DNA from: Cheiracanthium punctorium
Lineage: Eukaryota; Arthropoda; Arachnida; Araneae; Cheiracanthiidae
Assembly: GCA_038373885.1 (NCBI GenBank)
Contig: JAWZYV010012393.1
Location: 119,905-183,904, forward strand
Direction: 5' to 3'
DNA: 64,000 bases
In this document: positions 23,228-35,076 of the stretch, one piece after another
How positions within the stretch are numbered: the first letter of the stretch is position 1
Layout of the letters: each line of letters begins with the position of its first letter
The notes under the pieces: model-generated
What the model was told of the DNA's origin: nothing
Seen by the model: only the letters and a program-made list of their open reading frames with translations
The model's database searches: none
Translations under genes and position numbers: made by a program

Positions 23228-23405
23228 TATTTACCCTCGGCTCCGCCAGCATGATATTCGGTTTTATGTTATGCTTTGAAACTCACATGTTAATTCAGGG
23301 TAAAAGCTATCGCCATTACAAATTTCATCCAAATCCGTGCAAATGTTTCAAAAAGAGTAACAAACGTACAAACTCACAAACTTTCGTATTTATATTAATA
23401 GTAGA
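23228..23405 (+). repeat. Fragment resembling an RTE-type LINE 3' tail
   Basis: The sequence around ATTTCATCCAAATCCGTGCA, AGAGTAACAAACGTACAAAC and TCACAAACTTTCGTATTTAT resembles the 3' end found on many truncated arthropod RTE-like copies. There is no coding part. The assignment is from recall of the motif. Confidence 0.4.
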
Positions 23406-24121
23406 ATTTGCTTTCAATGTATGCTTTTAAGCATGTATGTTAATTTACTGATGTAGGCCAAAATATGTTTGCTACAGATTCATCTTCAATTTATAATCAA
23501 AATATCTGAAAAGAAAGTTTTACTGCGTCATTTCGGTTAAAAAATAAAGTCGATCAAAAAGCATTATTACCCTAAAATAATATACATATCAATATCTTAT
23601 GACACACACATTTGATTTTAAATTAATTTGATTTGCTTAAAGTTTTATTAAAAAGTTTTGTTACCAAGAGTGAATTATTTAAATGCAACGAAAGGAAAAG
23701 CCATCAAATAGTCATTTTTAATACTTTGTTTTGCGATATCAGATTACAAACTGCCACCAAGAAGAATCTTCCTCCTTTCTCTTATCTTTCTTTCAGTTCA
23801 TTCTAAATATAGTTAAAAAGAAATAAATCGATTATTTGAGACCGATTTGCAGTTAAGACAAGACTTTTTTTCGAGTACTTTTATAGAACTAAAGTGATTG
23901 AAAATAATCGATATTTTTGATGGATTAAATTTAAATTCGCATCATTTTAATAAAAGAAGATATTGTAAATTATTATCCGGTCATCCAATGAAAGATTAAT
24001 TAGGAAATATCATTATTTTTATTTTTTCTGAGCTAAGAAAAGAGCCGTTTAAGGCAATGGACCGATTTTGACTAGTTTTGGCGTGACGTCTGTGTGTCAT
24101 ATGGCTGTTACGTATGAATAT
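23406..24121. other. Unassigned AT-rich stretch
   Basis: No gene, repeat or regulatory site that I can support. Confidence 0.4.
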
Positions 24122-24852
24122 TAGTAGGGGAGCCCAATGTGTTTTTTGGGATTTACTCGAGCGCGGCAGATGAACATGGGGGGGGGGTACCTTGCATCAT
24201 GTTGAGTACCTCTACCATATATAAGCCCTTTATGTAGGGCCGTGCGTCTAGGACAGCTCATCAGATTAATAAAAAAAAATTGATTGTCAGAAATATTGAA
24301 GCGCATCAGATTAAGATAAGGTGGGTTAATTACTAGCTAAAAAGTGTACATTAAGAAAAATCTGACGATTTGAGTGTAACGTAAGAGAGTGGGAGGGTGG
24401 GAGGGTTACAAAGTTGAAAAACAAGAACAACAACAACAAAAAAAAAACGTTGTCTTGACATTCTCGAACGCGGTTGAATTTTTTTTTATTTTGAAGGAAA
24501 TAATGCAAGAATCACGAAAAAAATATAATCTGCCAATTTTCACGAGCCGAAGTAATAAAAATCGTCAATGAAGAGTAGAGCGCGCAAAGATAGAGCGATC
24601 AAAGATAACGAGCACGCTCTTCGAGTTAGTGTAGATGACAAGGAGTTCTGGAGTTCTACATCTCTGGTCCTCAATAAACAAGAACAGTAAATTTTTAGAA
24701 AGAATTGAAAAATATCAAATTCAAAGAAGCTTTTGACAAGTTTTTAATTCATCATTGAGCTAATCAGGAGATGGCTACTATTATTAGTAACAAAACAATA
24801 TGTCTTAATCATGATATGTGTTATGTATATTCCGTTACCGATAATAAAGTTA

Positions 24853-25828
24853 CCTGAACAATCGACCATGAACTCTCATGTCCTGATCATGAGGAAGCAG
24901 ATACAAAAATTGTATTTTGGCAAGCCAAATAAAAGAAGATTCCACAGTTACAATCAGAACTTCAGATACAGATATTGTTGTCACCATGTTGGTCAATATG
25001 GAACATCTGAAGCATCGGTTAAAATATGGATGGATCTTGGAGTTAACAATGTACGCTGTTATATTGACGTATCTGCTCTCTATGATAAGCTCGGCCATAT
25101 AATTTCGCTAGCGCTACCAGCTAGCTCTATACGCGCTAACAGGATTCGATTACAATCCGGCACTTTACAGACAAGCGAAAAAAAAAAAAAAAAAAACCTT
25201 GCAAATTTTTAAGGATTCAAATGTATTTCGGAAGACATTTGCAGATGCAGGTTCAGAGGATCATAGTACAGAAGATTCTTTTGACATTTTACAATCTTCT
25301 ATGTGTCACTTGTATGGCTTGAAAAAATTGGCTGATGTCAACCTAGCAAAAATAGAAATCTTTCATAAGACCTACAAAGTGTCAAATACGTCGCAGCACT
25401 TCTCATTGAACCTTCCGTAATTACAATGCTTGTTGCTTGCCTCCTGAGCTACGGCATCACTTATTGCGAACAAAGTATACTGCGTGCTTGTGGAGGAATG
25501 CACACAATAAAACTATGATTAACATGTCACCAGCAGATTACAGGTGGACAAATGTCGATGGAAAATTTGAAATGACTTGTTTTGTTGGCAATCAGTCACC
25601 TAATGCATACGAAGATGTTGTCATAACACCAGTTATTGACGAAATTTCAGATTTAGGTATATTTCTTTTTAATACTTTGATAACATGATATTCATGAAAT
25701 CAATAAAACTGCGTTAACGGTTATAACGATTTCTTGTTACAGATACGAAAACTGCACACAATATTGGAGATCCAATTGAATTATTAAATTTGGAGTATGA
25801 TAATTCTTCGGATGACGATGATGACTGA
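24853..25828 (+). pseudogene. Degenerate PIN/FEN1-like nuclease-family gene with one intron
   Basis: Successive frames give DHEEADTK (about 24884), TSDTDIVVTMLVNMEHL (about 24960), VRCYIDVSALYDKLG, then ALTGFDYNPALYRQAK (about 25118), KTFADAGSEDHSTEDSFDIL, and MPPELRHHLLRTKYTACLWR. The DTD motif and the ALTG[C]DYNP block resemble the acidic and helix-hairpin-helix-like motifs of PIN/FEN1-type nucleases, and HEEADT is a hallmark of a multicopy invertebrate ORF family (recall). At least four frameshifts separate the pieces. The usual GCDY cysteine is Phe, and an A-run lies at about 25180. A clean GT-AG intron (25657-25742) joins to a last exon ending in an Asp-rich tail and TGA at 25826-25828, followed at once by AATAAA. 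The start is not found. Confidence 0.55.
25657..25742 (+). other. Spliceosomal intron of the nuclease-like relic
   Basis: An 86-bp segment starts GTATAT and ends TTGTTACAG. Removing it continues the reading frame from ...EISDL into DTKTAHNIGDPIELLNLEY and an acidic tail, interrupted in phase 1. Reading through gives a stop within 30 bp. Confidence 0.6.
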
Positions 25829-26269
25829 AATAAAATTTTTCAACAGATGTATTTTATTTTTATATTATTTTCTAAAAAAAATTAAAGTCTAAATATTTAA
25901 ATAATTTTACGTGCTTTTATTCGTCACATTTTATAGTCAATGAAAACAAAATTCATAATTTTTTTCTAGCCGTCATATTAATGATACCCCTCAAAATAAT
26001 CCTCAGATTTTAGGCTAACATGACTGGAACCTCAAGTTAAACCTTCTGTATAAAAATCTGACACGCTCGAGTATTTCAATAGGGCGATTTTTTTTTTCAT
26101 TTTCAAAAATTCGCTACGAGCTTGCGTCACTTCCAAACCGCCAGTCTTTTGAATGGGAGTATTTTTAGGGTTCATTTAACATCCCCCCTCTGAATATCTG
26201 GCGCACTCGTAAAATTTTTATTTTCTATTTTCTACCCTTCCGGATGGGGGTATGTTCATCCCAGACAGC

Positions 26270-27723
26270 ACAGCAAACTTGCATCAAACTTTCAGCAAGC
26301 TTGATTTATCAAGTCAATAAGCTTGAATTAAGCTTGAAAATTCCAGGCGTGTAAGCTTGATGCAAGCTTGAATCAAGTGTTCTAGTTTACACTTGCCCAG
26401 CTAGCATTAAGCTTGACATTTCAAGCTTAAAAAATTTTCCAAAATTTTTTTTTCTAAATACACGGGGCGCCCGCTGGCGAACGCGCCCCACATACTTTAT
26501 TTTCCCGCGCATTTCCCCCTCTATACTGTAATTTTAAGTTATTTTAATCTGTTTCCATGGCTAGAATAGAACCCGGGACCTTTCGCTTCGTAGCCGAGGG
26601 CGTTATCCATTCAGCCACCGGAGCCTTGTGCAGCTATGACTAAAGTTTGAAGTGAATTATTAAGCGGTTTTCTGGCCAGATTGATAAGTGGGCGATATGT
26701 TATTTGTTTTTTTATTTTTCCATGGGATGCATCAAAATTAAAATAATTTTATGTGTGATTTAGAGATTCTACTAATAGGGAAATAAACATAATATAAACT
26801 TAAGAGCAACACATGTTTTAAAACTTTCGCAACACTCATGAGCAATACTGCCGCTGGCCAAAATTGAGACAAACGACTGATTTTGAAATCAATTTCGTAG
26901 TATAATTGTATTTTATTTTGAAGAATTTCCATATTTGGCAATATAGAATGGGTTTACTTACTTAACACAAATTTTGTGTTAAGTAATCTGAAATCAAAGA
27001 AACAGATAGTTAAATGTTACTTCGAAATGCTGTATCACAATTGCTAACATAACATGTATGGAATACAAACACTTTAGCCTTTTTTGTAAATATTTCTTAT
27101 AATAACAAATAATTGAAAAATTTTGCTATTTTTTAACGCTAAAAAGTCTCTTTACAAATGTGGTTAGTTATTTTCTTACATATTGATATGCTATATCGAT
27201 ATAGAGCATTTCGAAGAATTAAAAATAAGTTTAAATTAATTTATACAAATGTAAATTTGAATTATTTTCATTGTTCATACTTTATAATTAAAAAAATTAT
27301 TTAACTTCTGAATTTTTTTTTTATCCTTTGTAATTTTATTTTAAAACTACAAAATTGTAAGATGTAAGATTTTTGGGCCCTAAAATCTGTACGCCCTGGG
27401 CAGTTGCCCCGTTTGCCTTGCCGGTAATATGGCACTGGTAATGAAATAAACACATCTTTTACGAACTTTCAGCAAATTTGAGGACGCTAGACAATTAATG
27501 TCCATTCTCTTTCACAGATGGCGCCATCAACGCTCCTTTAAAAAGGAAAAATCATGCGAGTAGCAATTGCCAAGCTTAAATCAAGCTGTATTTAAGCTTG
27601 GCAATTCAACTTGACTCCTGCAAGCTTGCTGCCAGCTTAGAATGAGTTGAACTGTCAAGCTTGCATTAATGCGTCAAATTCAAAGAAATGTCAAGCTTGA
27701 TTTAAGCTTATGTGCTGTCTGGG
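26270..27723. mobile_element. Nested TIR element with CCCAGACAGCACA ends and AAGCTTGA repeats
   Basis: Perfect 13-bp inverted ends CCCAGACAGCACA lie at 26270 and 27723. Next to each end are many copies of CAAGCTTGA or its complement (26290-26440 and 27560-27710), which make the ends partly foldable. No target duplication is visible at the flanks. There is no transposase. A tRNA-derived SINE-like piece sits inside, and a GCCC-rich fragment near 27370-27440 looks like one end of another MITE. Confidence 0.6.
26462..26625 (-). repeat. tRNA-derived SINE-like element
   Basis: On the minus strand from 26625 the sequence has an A-box-like block (TGGCTGAATGGATAACGC) and a B-box-like block (GGTTCTATTC, at 26564-26573) at tRNA spacing, most like an Arg tRNA. 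The anticodon stem does not pair and the acceptor end is lost, so it is not a functional tRNA. The tail passes through an AT-rich part into a GGGGCGC...GCGCCCC hairpin. Confidence 0.5.
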
Positions 27724-28044
27724 CCTCTGCCACGCAAGTCGGCAGATGAACATACCTTTGGTATCAAAGACACGTGTGGGCATCTAAACTATCTAAATAT
27801 CTGATGCGCTCAAGTATCTCCATGTAACTGTTTTTTTTTTTTAAACATCTTTGAAGGACTGTAGACTCTTCCCCTACCACTGAAAGAGGAAACATTATAT
27901 AACCGTTTATTCTTCTTATTATCTAAACTACAAAATCTAATAGGTCCTCACGACGCTCGAGTAAATCCCCAATTAGCATCATGGGCTCTCCTACTATATA
28001 TCTCTCCAGTGAAGCTTAAGCTGAACGGTGAAATTTTTTACTTA

Positions 28045-28311
28045 AGGCCAACGTCCACTCACGTCCGTTTCCGGACGCAGCGGTTTTTTTTAATGGTCAA
28101 GGCATTGTAAAAGGGGGGATACAGTGGAGGTGCGAAGTATTTATTGGCTTTTAATGACCAGTCGGGATTCGCCGGAAAACACGTGAAACCAAAAAAGCAC
28201 GCCCACCGCATAATGGGGGCACTTTTCTCCCCAATCCGTCTTCAAGATTCTGAAAAATACATTGAATTACCATTCTAGCGTACTGAAACGCACGTGAGTG
28301 GACGCTGGCCT
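28045..28311. mobile_element. PIF/Harbinger-type MITE
   Basis: A 267-bp non-coding element with inverted ends AGGCCAACGTCCACTCACGT and (reversed) AGGCCAGCGTCCACTCACGT, flanked by TTA on both sides (28042-28044 and 28312-28314). A 3-bp TTA duplication is typical of PIF/Harbinger. Confidence 0.75.
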
Positions 28312-28324
28312 TTAGACCTGTTGA

Positions 28325-28857
28325 AACACTATCAAGTTGTGCACATCCCTTTTGGACTGTGATCTATTGGGTAGTTTAGTTACAGGGTTACCCGAAAGAT
28401 TTTCAGTGCATTAAAGTCCATGGCTAGTCTTTGTTGGGCCAATTGTCGCCAAGATTGGAAAATTTGGTGAAATATTGAAACATTTGTCGACAAAAATAAG
28501 TTTGTAAAACTTATTAAAACCAGCTTGGTGATACCTTTTGTATTTGGCGGAAAAATTACCAAACCTTAATATTATTTGAAGTATCGTGTCTCACTTAAAA
28601 AAAAAAGCGCATTCAAAATGTGCACACTGAAAAAAAAATTTTAGTTGATTCAACAAAATTCAAGTTGGCTCTATTTCAAAGCAATATTTTTGTTGAATCA
28701 ACTAAAGTTTTTTCAAAGAAATATTTTGTTAATTGAACAAAAATTCAACAAAATTATTTGGTTGAAATAGCGCTCAGCAAATTTTTATTAAATCAACAAG
28801 AAATCCCAACAATAATTTGATAGACGCACAAGGAAGTCATGTGGTGTCCACATCGGA
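28325..28857 (+). repeat. Diverged fragment of the composite repeat with AT-rich insert
   Basis: AAGTTGTGCACATCCCTTTT, CAAGATTGG-type motifs and the tail CGCACAAGGAAGTCATGTGG match the composite repeats of 6-12.7 kb. About 190 bp from 28621 to 28810, starting CACTGAAAAAA and rich in TTGTTGAATCAACTAA-like motifs, interrupts it and looks like a separate MITE-like insert. Confidence 0.6.
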
Positions 28858-28870
28858 TTTTTTCACTGAA

Positions 28871-29785
28871 ATATATTTAATAGAGATCAGGTATATCTTA
28901 AAATATCTGCACATATAAATTATATTAAAACGATAATAAGTAAACCACAACTGTATTTGGTTATAAATGTCCTAAGATATTCCAACATCGAAATAGTAAA
29001 CTCTACATATTCAGCATTTAAATGAATCTGAAGTGGCTCAATGATGTATAAATCCAAGCTGATACATCACCAACGACGTAAATTATGTACTGCGATGGAC
29101 ACTTGAACACTGACAAATGATAATAGAACATTTTCATAATGGATTATTATGTCTATTCGAGAACTAGCGCAGTTGTTAATAAATAGCCTATCCGAGGTTC
29201 AGAGAGGTTTCATGGAATGTTAACACTTCTCAAGGATTAATTCTCGCACGAATTTAGACATGCGTACTACGTTTGTGTAAATCTTTGATAAAATAGAACA
29301 GCATGCTAATAAAACATTAGTAGGTGAAATTAATCGTTCTTTTAAGCAAAAATTCTGAATCTTCTTAAGTTAATTGCACATCCAATAATAGAACCAAAGT
29401 TGTTAATCACTGTTGGTAAATTAACTAACTTTGACTACAATTTTATCAGACATATTTTTTCTCGAAATGGGTTTGGCACAGGTAATCTATTCAATTGTCT
29501 TCCCATTCTAGATTATAAACACTCCGCTAAAATTAATAAAGGACTTTAAAAATAATACATACGTATAAAAAAATTCGTAAATTTTTGATTTGAATTTTAT
29601 TTGAGATCTACTACCCTACTTACCAACAGAATTCCTGAAATGGAATTTTCCTAATTATAAGGAAATTTTGCTATACATTAAGTTGAATTGTTTTAGATAA
29701 TTTCGAGCAGAATTTTAAAATAAGGCACAATATTTTGATTTAGTAAATATCTTCATAAGGATATGTTTCCGAAATATATTTTCCA

Positions 29786-29816
<31 letters not shown>

Positions 29817-30813
29817 TTATCAAACTAAGAAATGAACTTCATTTAGAATATAAACTTATATTTAAGATATTGCCTCGTGTAAAACAATGAATAGTGACAG
29901 CGTGGTGCAGATTTTATGGTTACTGCTAATACTATAGTCTGAGGATAATTTCCTTTCAAATGAATTATTTTTATCCCTGCTCTGAGTAATAAAAAAGCTT
30001 GATTTTCAAAACACACATGTGCTTGTTGGATACTTCTCGGAAGTTAGAAAAGACGTTTGTTTATATTCACGCTGTTATATAAAAGTCAAAAACTGTTATA
30101 TTCATATTTACAGAAAGAAAATCAGGTTGGGTAAGAACTGTTTACAAGAGAATTTTTTACTTATCAGTAGAGCATTTTTTTCGTAAATTACCACTTAATA
30201 CTTTATCGAGATTTAATAAATCATGAACTGTAGTAACACGATAACATTTATTTATTGAAAAGATTGTTCTAAATCTATATTTTTTGTAAGAAAGAGCAAT
30301 GTCTGCTTAAAAAATTCTATATTGAGATGTGCATAAAAATCGTAATATGCTTTACACGCTTAAACCCAAAGAGCGAAAAAAACGATACACTGCGGAGCGA
30401 TCTGTTTCTTTGGAAACCGACCGGTTTTTCCGCGAAAGGGCTCTTTACGTAGTCCTTTTTCTGAGAATCCTCTCCTCGCTTCTTATCTTTTCCGAGAATT
30501 TCTCCTCCCCGCTCATTGTTATATTCCGCTCCGCTCTTGTGATCGAAAAACGCTCCTAAAGGAGAAGGTCACTTTTGAAAATTGGCTCACTTTCCACTCC
30601 GACTGATCGAATTTCGCTCGTTTGGTAGGATTCAGTAATAAATTCATTTCTCAAAATTTCTGTGATAAGCTTTTTTACTTCCTATGTTTCACGTTTGCAT
30701 AGATAGCAAAACCCAACGAGATTAGCACATGATCATCAATTTAATTTAAGGAAAATGCGCAAAAATCTCAGTTTTTTCCTCCTATGTATTCTTAAGTGCG
30801 TGTTTATACTAAA
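28871..30813. other. Non-coding AT-rich stretch
   Basis: There is a (TA)n tract at about 29790-29816. A purine/pyrimidine-skewed, GC-richer stretch with repeated CGCTCC-like words at about 30370-30620 has an open frame without recognisable motif. No gene is supported. Confidence 0.4.
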
Positions 30814-31463
30814 TCTAATATATAAAATTCTCCTGTCACAGTGTTAGTCACCTAACTCCTCCAAAACCACTCGACCAATTTTAATGAAATTTTCTATGTA
30901 TATTCGTTAGGTCTGAGAATAGGTTTTTAACTATGTATCATACCCCTAAGTCATAAGGGCGGTCCACCCCAAAATGTTTAGCTCCAGAGTGCTATTAATT
31001 TCAATCAGGATTTCTGTGTAGACATTAGCGTGTCGAGTCACTTTTCAAATGTGTTTGCCAGATAATGTGAAGAGGGGGGAGGAAGTTAATAAAATGTTGA
31101 AAGTCGCACAAGGTTTGCAATTTTTGATAATGGATCGCTAAATGTGGTGCCAAAACGCGACAATTTATTATAAATATATTTCGCGTATAGTTAGAAAACG
31201 CCTGGCGTATATTGTAAAAGAGTTTTATTAGGCGATTTTAATATAGATTTCTATTCCGAAGAAGTGCTCTGTGGAACAAGAAAGGAAAACACGGTACACT
31301 CATGGATTATGATGTCCATTCCAAACAGTATTTAAAATGTCTTTGCGGTATAGTTGGAATATGCCTACAGGAAGAACATGCCTGGAGGAAATTCTAAACA
31401 GTTTCAGGTGGCGATTTTAAGATAGATTTCGATTCCAAAGATGTGTTTTATGGTACAAGAAAG

Positions 31464-32021
31464 GGTTGATTCCTATTTTAGCGCCCCCACTCTCGCCAAC
31501 CTAAAAATTCCCGTACTTTGGCGAGCTTTGCAGTCATGTGTCTCTGAGAGTTATGCACAAGTTTCAACGGTACATACGTATTTTCCAGGCGGTCCGCCAA
31601 GACAAGCAATTTTTTCACCAAGATAAATGCCGGGCACATGAAATTGTTGATGGTTTGGAATACGATTGGCAATGTATTTAAAATCTATGCAAAAGTAGTT
31701 TGGCGGAAGTGACCGCCGAGTTAATACGTAAGTACCGTTTCAACGCGCCCAAAAGAACTAGATGACAACTAAAGTAAACAAACTAGCGATAAACGCACCA
31801 GTTAAGGAAGTTGAAGACCCTTAATTATTAAAACTTCATTAATTGGCAATCGAAAATAAATAAAATTGTAGCGGCATGCTGTACTTACATGTTGTTCCAA
31901 ATCGCTATTTTAATTCTAAATTACGATTGCCACATAAAAGCAAAAAATCGTCAGGGTAACTGCATATGTTTAATGATCGCAAACCTTGGCGAGAGTCGAG
32001 GCGTTAAAGTGGGAATCAACC
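31464..32021. mobile_element. GGTTGATTCC-family TIR MITE in Helitron 1
   Basis: The left end is GGTTGATTCCTATTTTAGCG and the right end, reversed, GGTTGATTCCCACTTTAACG. Both are followed by TCGCC. It is flanked by a perfect 8-bp duplication CAAGAAAG (31456-31463 and 32022-32029). Helitron 2 has the same insert at the same site (42223-42782), so it predates the split of the two copies. Confidence 0.8.
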
Positions 32022-32329
32022 CAAGAAAGAGAAACCGGTACACTCATAGATTATGATGCACATTCGAAACAAGATATAAAACGATGAAGTATAGTTGTAA
32101 TATACTTGGCGTAGATTGTAAAATAGTCTTAGTAGGCAATTTTAAGATAGATTTCGATTCCAAAGATGGGTTTTACGAAACAAGAAAGAAAAATACAGCA
32201 CAGTCATGAATAACGATACACTTTTGCAACTTAATGGAATAAGTAAGAAAAATAGGGACGACGTATAAGTTATGATACGATTTTAATATGTAGCACTATA
32301 GTGCGTATTTAAAACCTGAAAGTGTTTCA

Positions 32330-32520
32330 GATTTTCACCCTTTTTACTTTCCGAACATGTACCATGTGAGGAAAGTATTGTAATCATGAAAAAATTCAAC
32401 TTCGAGATTTTGGTGTATTTACACGTTTTGAGGTCTTCTGAATTCGTTTATGCTATTTGTACGAGAGTGTGTGGTGTGTGTGTGTGTGTGGTGTGTGTGT
32501 GTGTGTGTGAACACGATAGC
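32330..32520 (+). repeat. Fragment of an AAGTATTGTAATC-type repeat with (TG)n
   Basis: GAGGAAAGTATTGTAATCATGAAAAAATTC followed, after a TTTTGAGGTC word, by a (TG)n tract (32468-32508). It has the same plan as the head of the composite repeat (AGGAAGTAAT, then TTTTGAC, then a microsatellite), so it is probably a related family. Boundaries are not clear. Nothing else is recognised from 32048 to 33030. Confidence 0.4.
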
Positions 32521-33036
32521 TCCTAAACGGCGCTACCTCCGCAAGAGAGAGACTATGAAATTAAAGTGTAGCGGTTGCTGTCTCATAAAATATTATTTAA
32601 TGTTAAAATAACTTTCAACTTGCGGTATTTTAAAAATATTTATTTCCTTACTAAAGCAGATTAAACTTCCTAAACATTGTTGTTCTAAAAATCATATTAT
32701 TATTTTATTCATCGTTGTTGCCACTCGCAGTCTGCGTAAATTAGTTGCAGCAAAGATTTTTTTTCCAGAGTCTACAAAAGTATACCAGGCGGATAAATGG
32801 CGCGCTCGGCGAATTGGCGAAGATTATCGGAGAATAAAAGGAAGAGAAAAACAGGGTTACTTCTTACAGTATTAGTTCTTCCTTCCTTATACTCTCTAGC
32901 TCCATGGTTACACGTATAAATTATTTTTATTATGAGTGTGTGCAAAATTTTGTAAGAATCATTTCAAAAGAAAAACATTGTAAAAGGTACGTAAAATAAT
33001 AGGTAAAATCATACAAGACGGTGCCCCTCATGTAAA

Positions 33037-33139
33037 CACGGCGATAGCCGCTGGAGCTTGGCGATCGCCAAGTGCGATCGCTACAGACCTTGGCGCCAAG
33101 CCTCCCTGGCGACCGCCAAGCTCCAAAGGCTATCGCCGT
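33037..33139. repeat. Foldback sequence with GGCGATCGCC-type palindromes
   Basis: Arms CACGGCGATAGCC-GCTGGAGCTTGGCG and CGCCAAGCTCCA-AAGGCTATCGCCGTC pair over about 33 bp. Between them lie further palindromes (GCGATCGC, TTGGCGCCAA). The block is GC-rich in an AT-rich setting. Confidence 0.7.
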
Positions 33140-33718
33140 CTTGTGACGAATAAACACTAGTTATATACCACTAAAATTTTACAAAGAAACACAAATTCTA
33201 AGTAAATGACACTATATAAAACAGTCAAATCCACAACAAAACATTAGAAAAAGTACAATTAAAGAAGCACTTGCCTCAATTTTCCCCCCCATTCTATATT
33301 CCACACATCGACTAACACATTCTATATTCCACACACATACTAACGAAGAAATTCCCCGAGACGCTCACTAACTTACGGTAAAGGGTCCGTAAAACGGAAT
33401 CAAAACCACAAGGAAAATCCAACACAAACTTATTCGACTCAGAATCAAAGAACACCAAACTTCAATCTTCATGCAATTAACACTAAATGAAAATTCTATA
33501 CTTCAAATGCACCGCGTTTAATTATCAGAATTGCCACTCAGATTCTGATTAAAAAAAAAAAAAAAAAACGATTTTCCAGACCAACATGTGATAAAAAATC
33601 CAGACGATTTTCAAGTTTATGACGTCAGCTTTACATATGTTCTCCATGGGCGGAACCAGAAGCCTGCTAAATATTGGTAAAAGCCCCATTTATGTAGTGT
33701 AAAAACATTTTTCTCGGA

Positions 33719-34745
33719 GGGCGCGCGAGCCACTCTGCGAGACCCCAAAAAAAACATCAGTGGGTCCGGCCACCGCCTCAAAAGGGCCCCCTCGAAAATA
33801 TGATAACGCGGGCCCCTCTGCGAGACCCAAAAAAACATCAGAGTGTCCGGGCGGGCCCCTCTGCGAGACCCAAAAAAAACATCAGTGGTTCCGGCCACCG
33901 CCTCAAAGGGCCGCCTCGAAAATATACTATCGCGGGCCCCTCTGCGAGTCCCCAAAAAAACATCAGTGGGTCCGGCCATCGCCTCCAGGGGGCCCCCTCG
34001 AAAATATGCTAACGCGGGCCCCTCTGCGAGACCCAAAAAAACATCAGTGGGTCCAGCCACCGCCTCCAGGGGGCCCCCTCAAAAATATGCTAACGCGGGC
34101 CCCTCTGCGAGATAAAAAAAAAACATCAGTGGGTCCGGCCACCGCCTCAAAAGGGCCCCCTCGAAAATATGCTAACGCGGCCCCTCTGCGAGACCCAAAA
34201 AAAACATCAGTGGGTCCGGCCACCGCCTCAAAAGGGCCCCCTCGAAAATATGCTAACGCGGCCCCTCTGCGAGACCCCAAAAAAAAACATCAGTGGGTCC
34301 GGCCACCGCCTCAAAAGGGCCCCCTCGAAAATATGCTAACGCGGGCCCCTCTGCGAGACCCCAAAAAACGCATCAGTGGGTCCGGCCACCGCCTCAAAGG
34401 GGCCCCCTCGAAAATATGCTAACGCGGCCCCTCTGCGAGACCCCAAAAAAAACATCAGTGGGTCCGGCCACCACCTCAAAAGGGCCCCCTCGAAAATAGG
34501 CTAACGCGGGCCCCTCTGCGAGACCCAAAAAAAACATCAGTGGGTCCGGCCACCGCCTCCAGGGGGCCCCCTCAAAAATATGCTAACGCGGGCCCCTTGC
34601 GAGACCCCAAAAAACACATCAGTGGGTCCGGGCGGGCCCCTCTGCGAGATCCAAAAAAAACATCAGTCGGTCCGGCCACCGCCTCAAAAGGGCCCCCTCG
34701 AAAATATGCTAACGCGGGCCCCTCTGCGAGACCCAAAAAAAAAAA
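33719..34745 (+). repeat. GC-rich 83-bp minisatellite, about 12 units
   Basis: Units of about 83 bp contain GGGCCCCTCTGCGAGACC, an A-run of 6-9, CATCAGTGGGTCCGGCCACC, GCCTCAAAAGGGCCCCCTCG and AAAATATGCTAACGC. Two shortened units of about 45 bp occur near 33820-33865 and 34610-34655. Units are nearly identical, so the array looks young. Long open frames on both strands arise because the unit lacks stops in several frames. I do not regard them as genes. Confidence 0.9.
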
Positions 34746-35076
34746 CGTTAGTACAAGTTGAAGCAAATTAGAATAGTAGACGAAACAGGAAAAAACGAAA
34801 AATAACAATAACGCATGCGCAAAACGCAAATTAACAGCTTAATGACGTCAAATTGAGCAAGCGAATTCGTTACATTCATCGATACATACATTCGAAAATA
34901 TGCTAACGCGGGCCCCTCTGCGAGACCGAAAAAAAAAACATTAGTACAAGTTGAAGCAAATTGGAATAGTAGACGAAGGAACAGGATAAAACGAAAAATA
35001 ACAATAACGCATTCGCAAAACGCAAATTAACAGCTTAGTGACGTCAAATTGAGCAAGCGAATTCGTTACATTCATC
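34699..35076 (+). repeat. Tandem duplication of about 180 bp
   Basis: Copies 34699-34880 and 34892-35076 each start with the last minisatellite motif (GCTAACGCGGGCCCCTCTGC) and continue through AGTACAAGTTGAAGCAAATT and TGACGTCAAATTGAGCAAGC to TTACATTCATC, with few differences. Confidence 0.85.

Larger units (their letters stand above)
24122..27996. mobile_element. TA-flanked TIR element carrying a nuclease-like gene relic
   Basis: The left end reads TA-GTAGGGGAGCCCA and the right end, reversed, TA-GTAGGAGAGCCCA. Both are followed by a GGGATTTACTCGAGCG match about 20 bp inward, so the inverted ends span about 40 bp. TA at both outer edges suggests a TA duplication. Subterminal copies of a CGCTCGAGTA-like motif lie at about 26058, 26200, 27805 and 27955. 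It holds a degenerate gene (24853-25828) and a nested TIR element (26270-27723). Without that nested element it would be about 2.4 kb. Whether the gene is this element's own transposition protein is inference. Confidence 0.6.

Noticed and set aside
26555..26625. A possible tRNA-Arg gene on the minus strand
   Set aside because: The anticodon stem does not pair and the acceptor 3' part is missing, so a SINE head is more likely.
33617..34829. Long open frames on both strands (up to 220 residues, repeated RGPLREP/GPATASKGPP-like)
   Set aside because: They are produced by the 83-bp minisatellite, whose unit lacks stops in several frames. No start context, domain or codon signal supports a protein.
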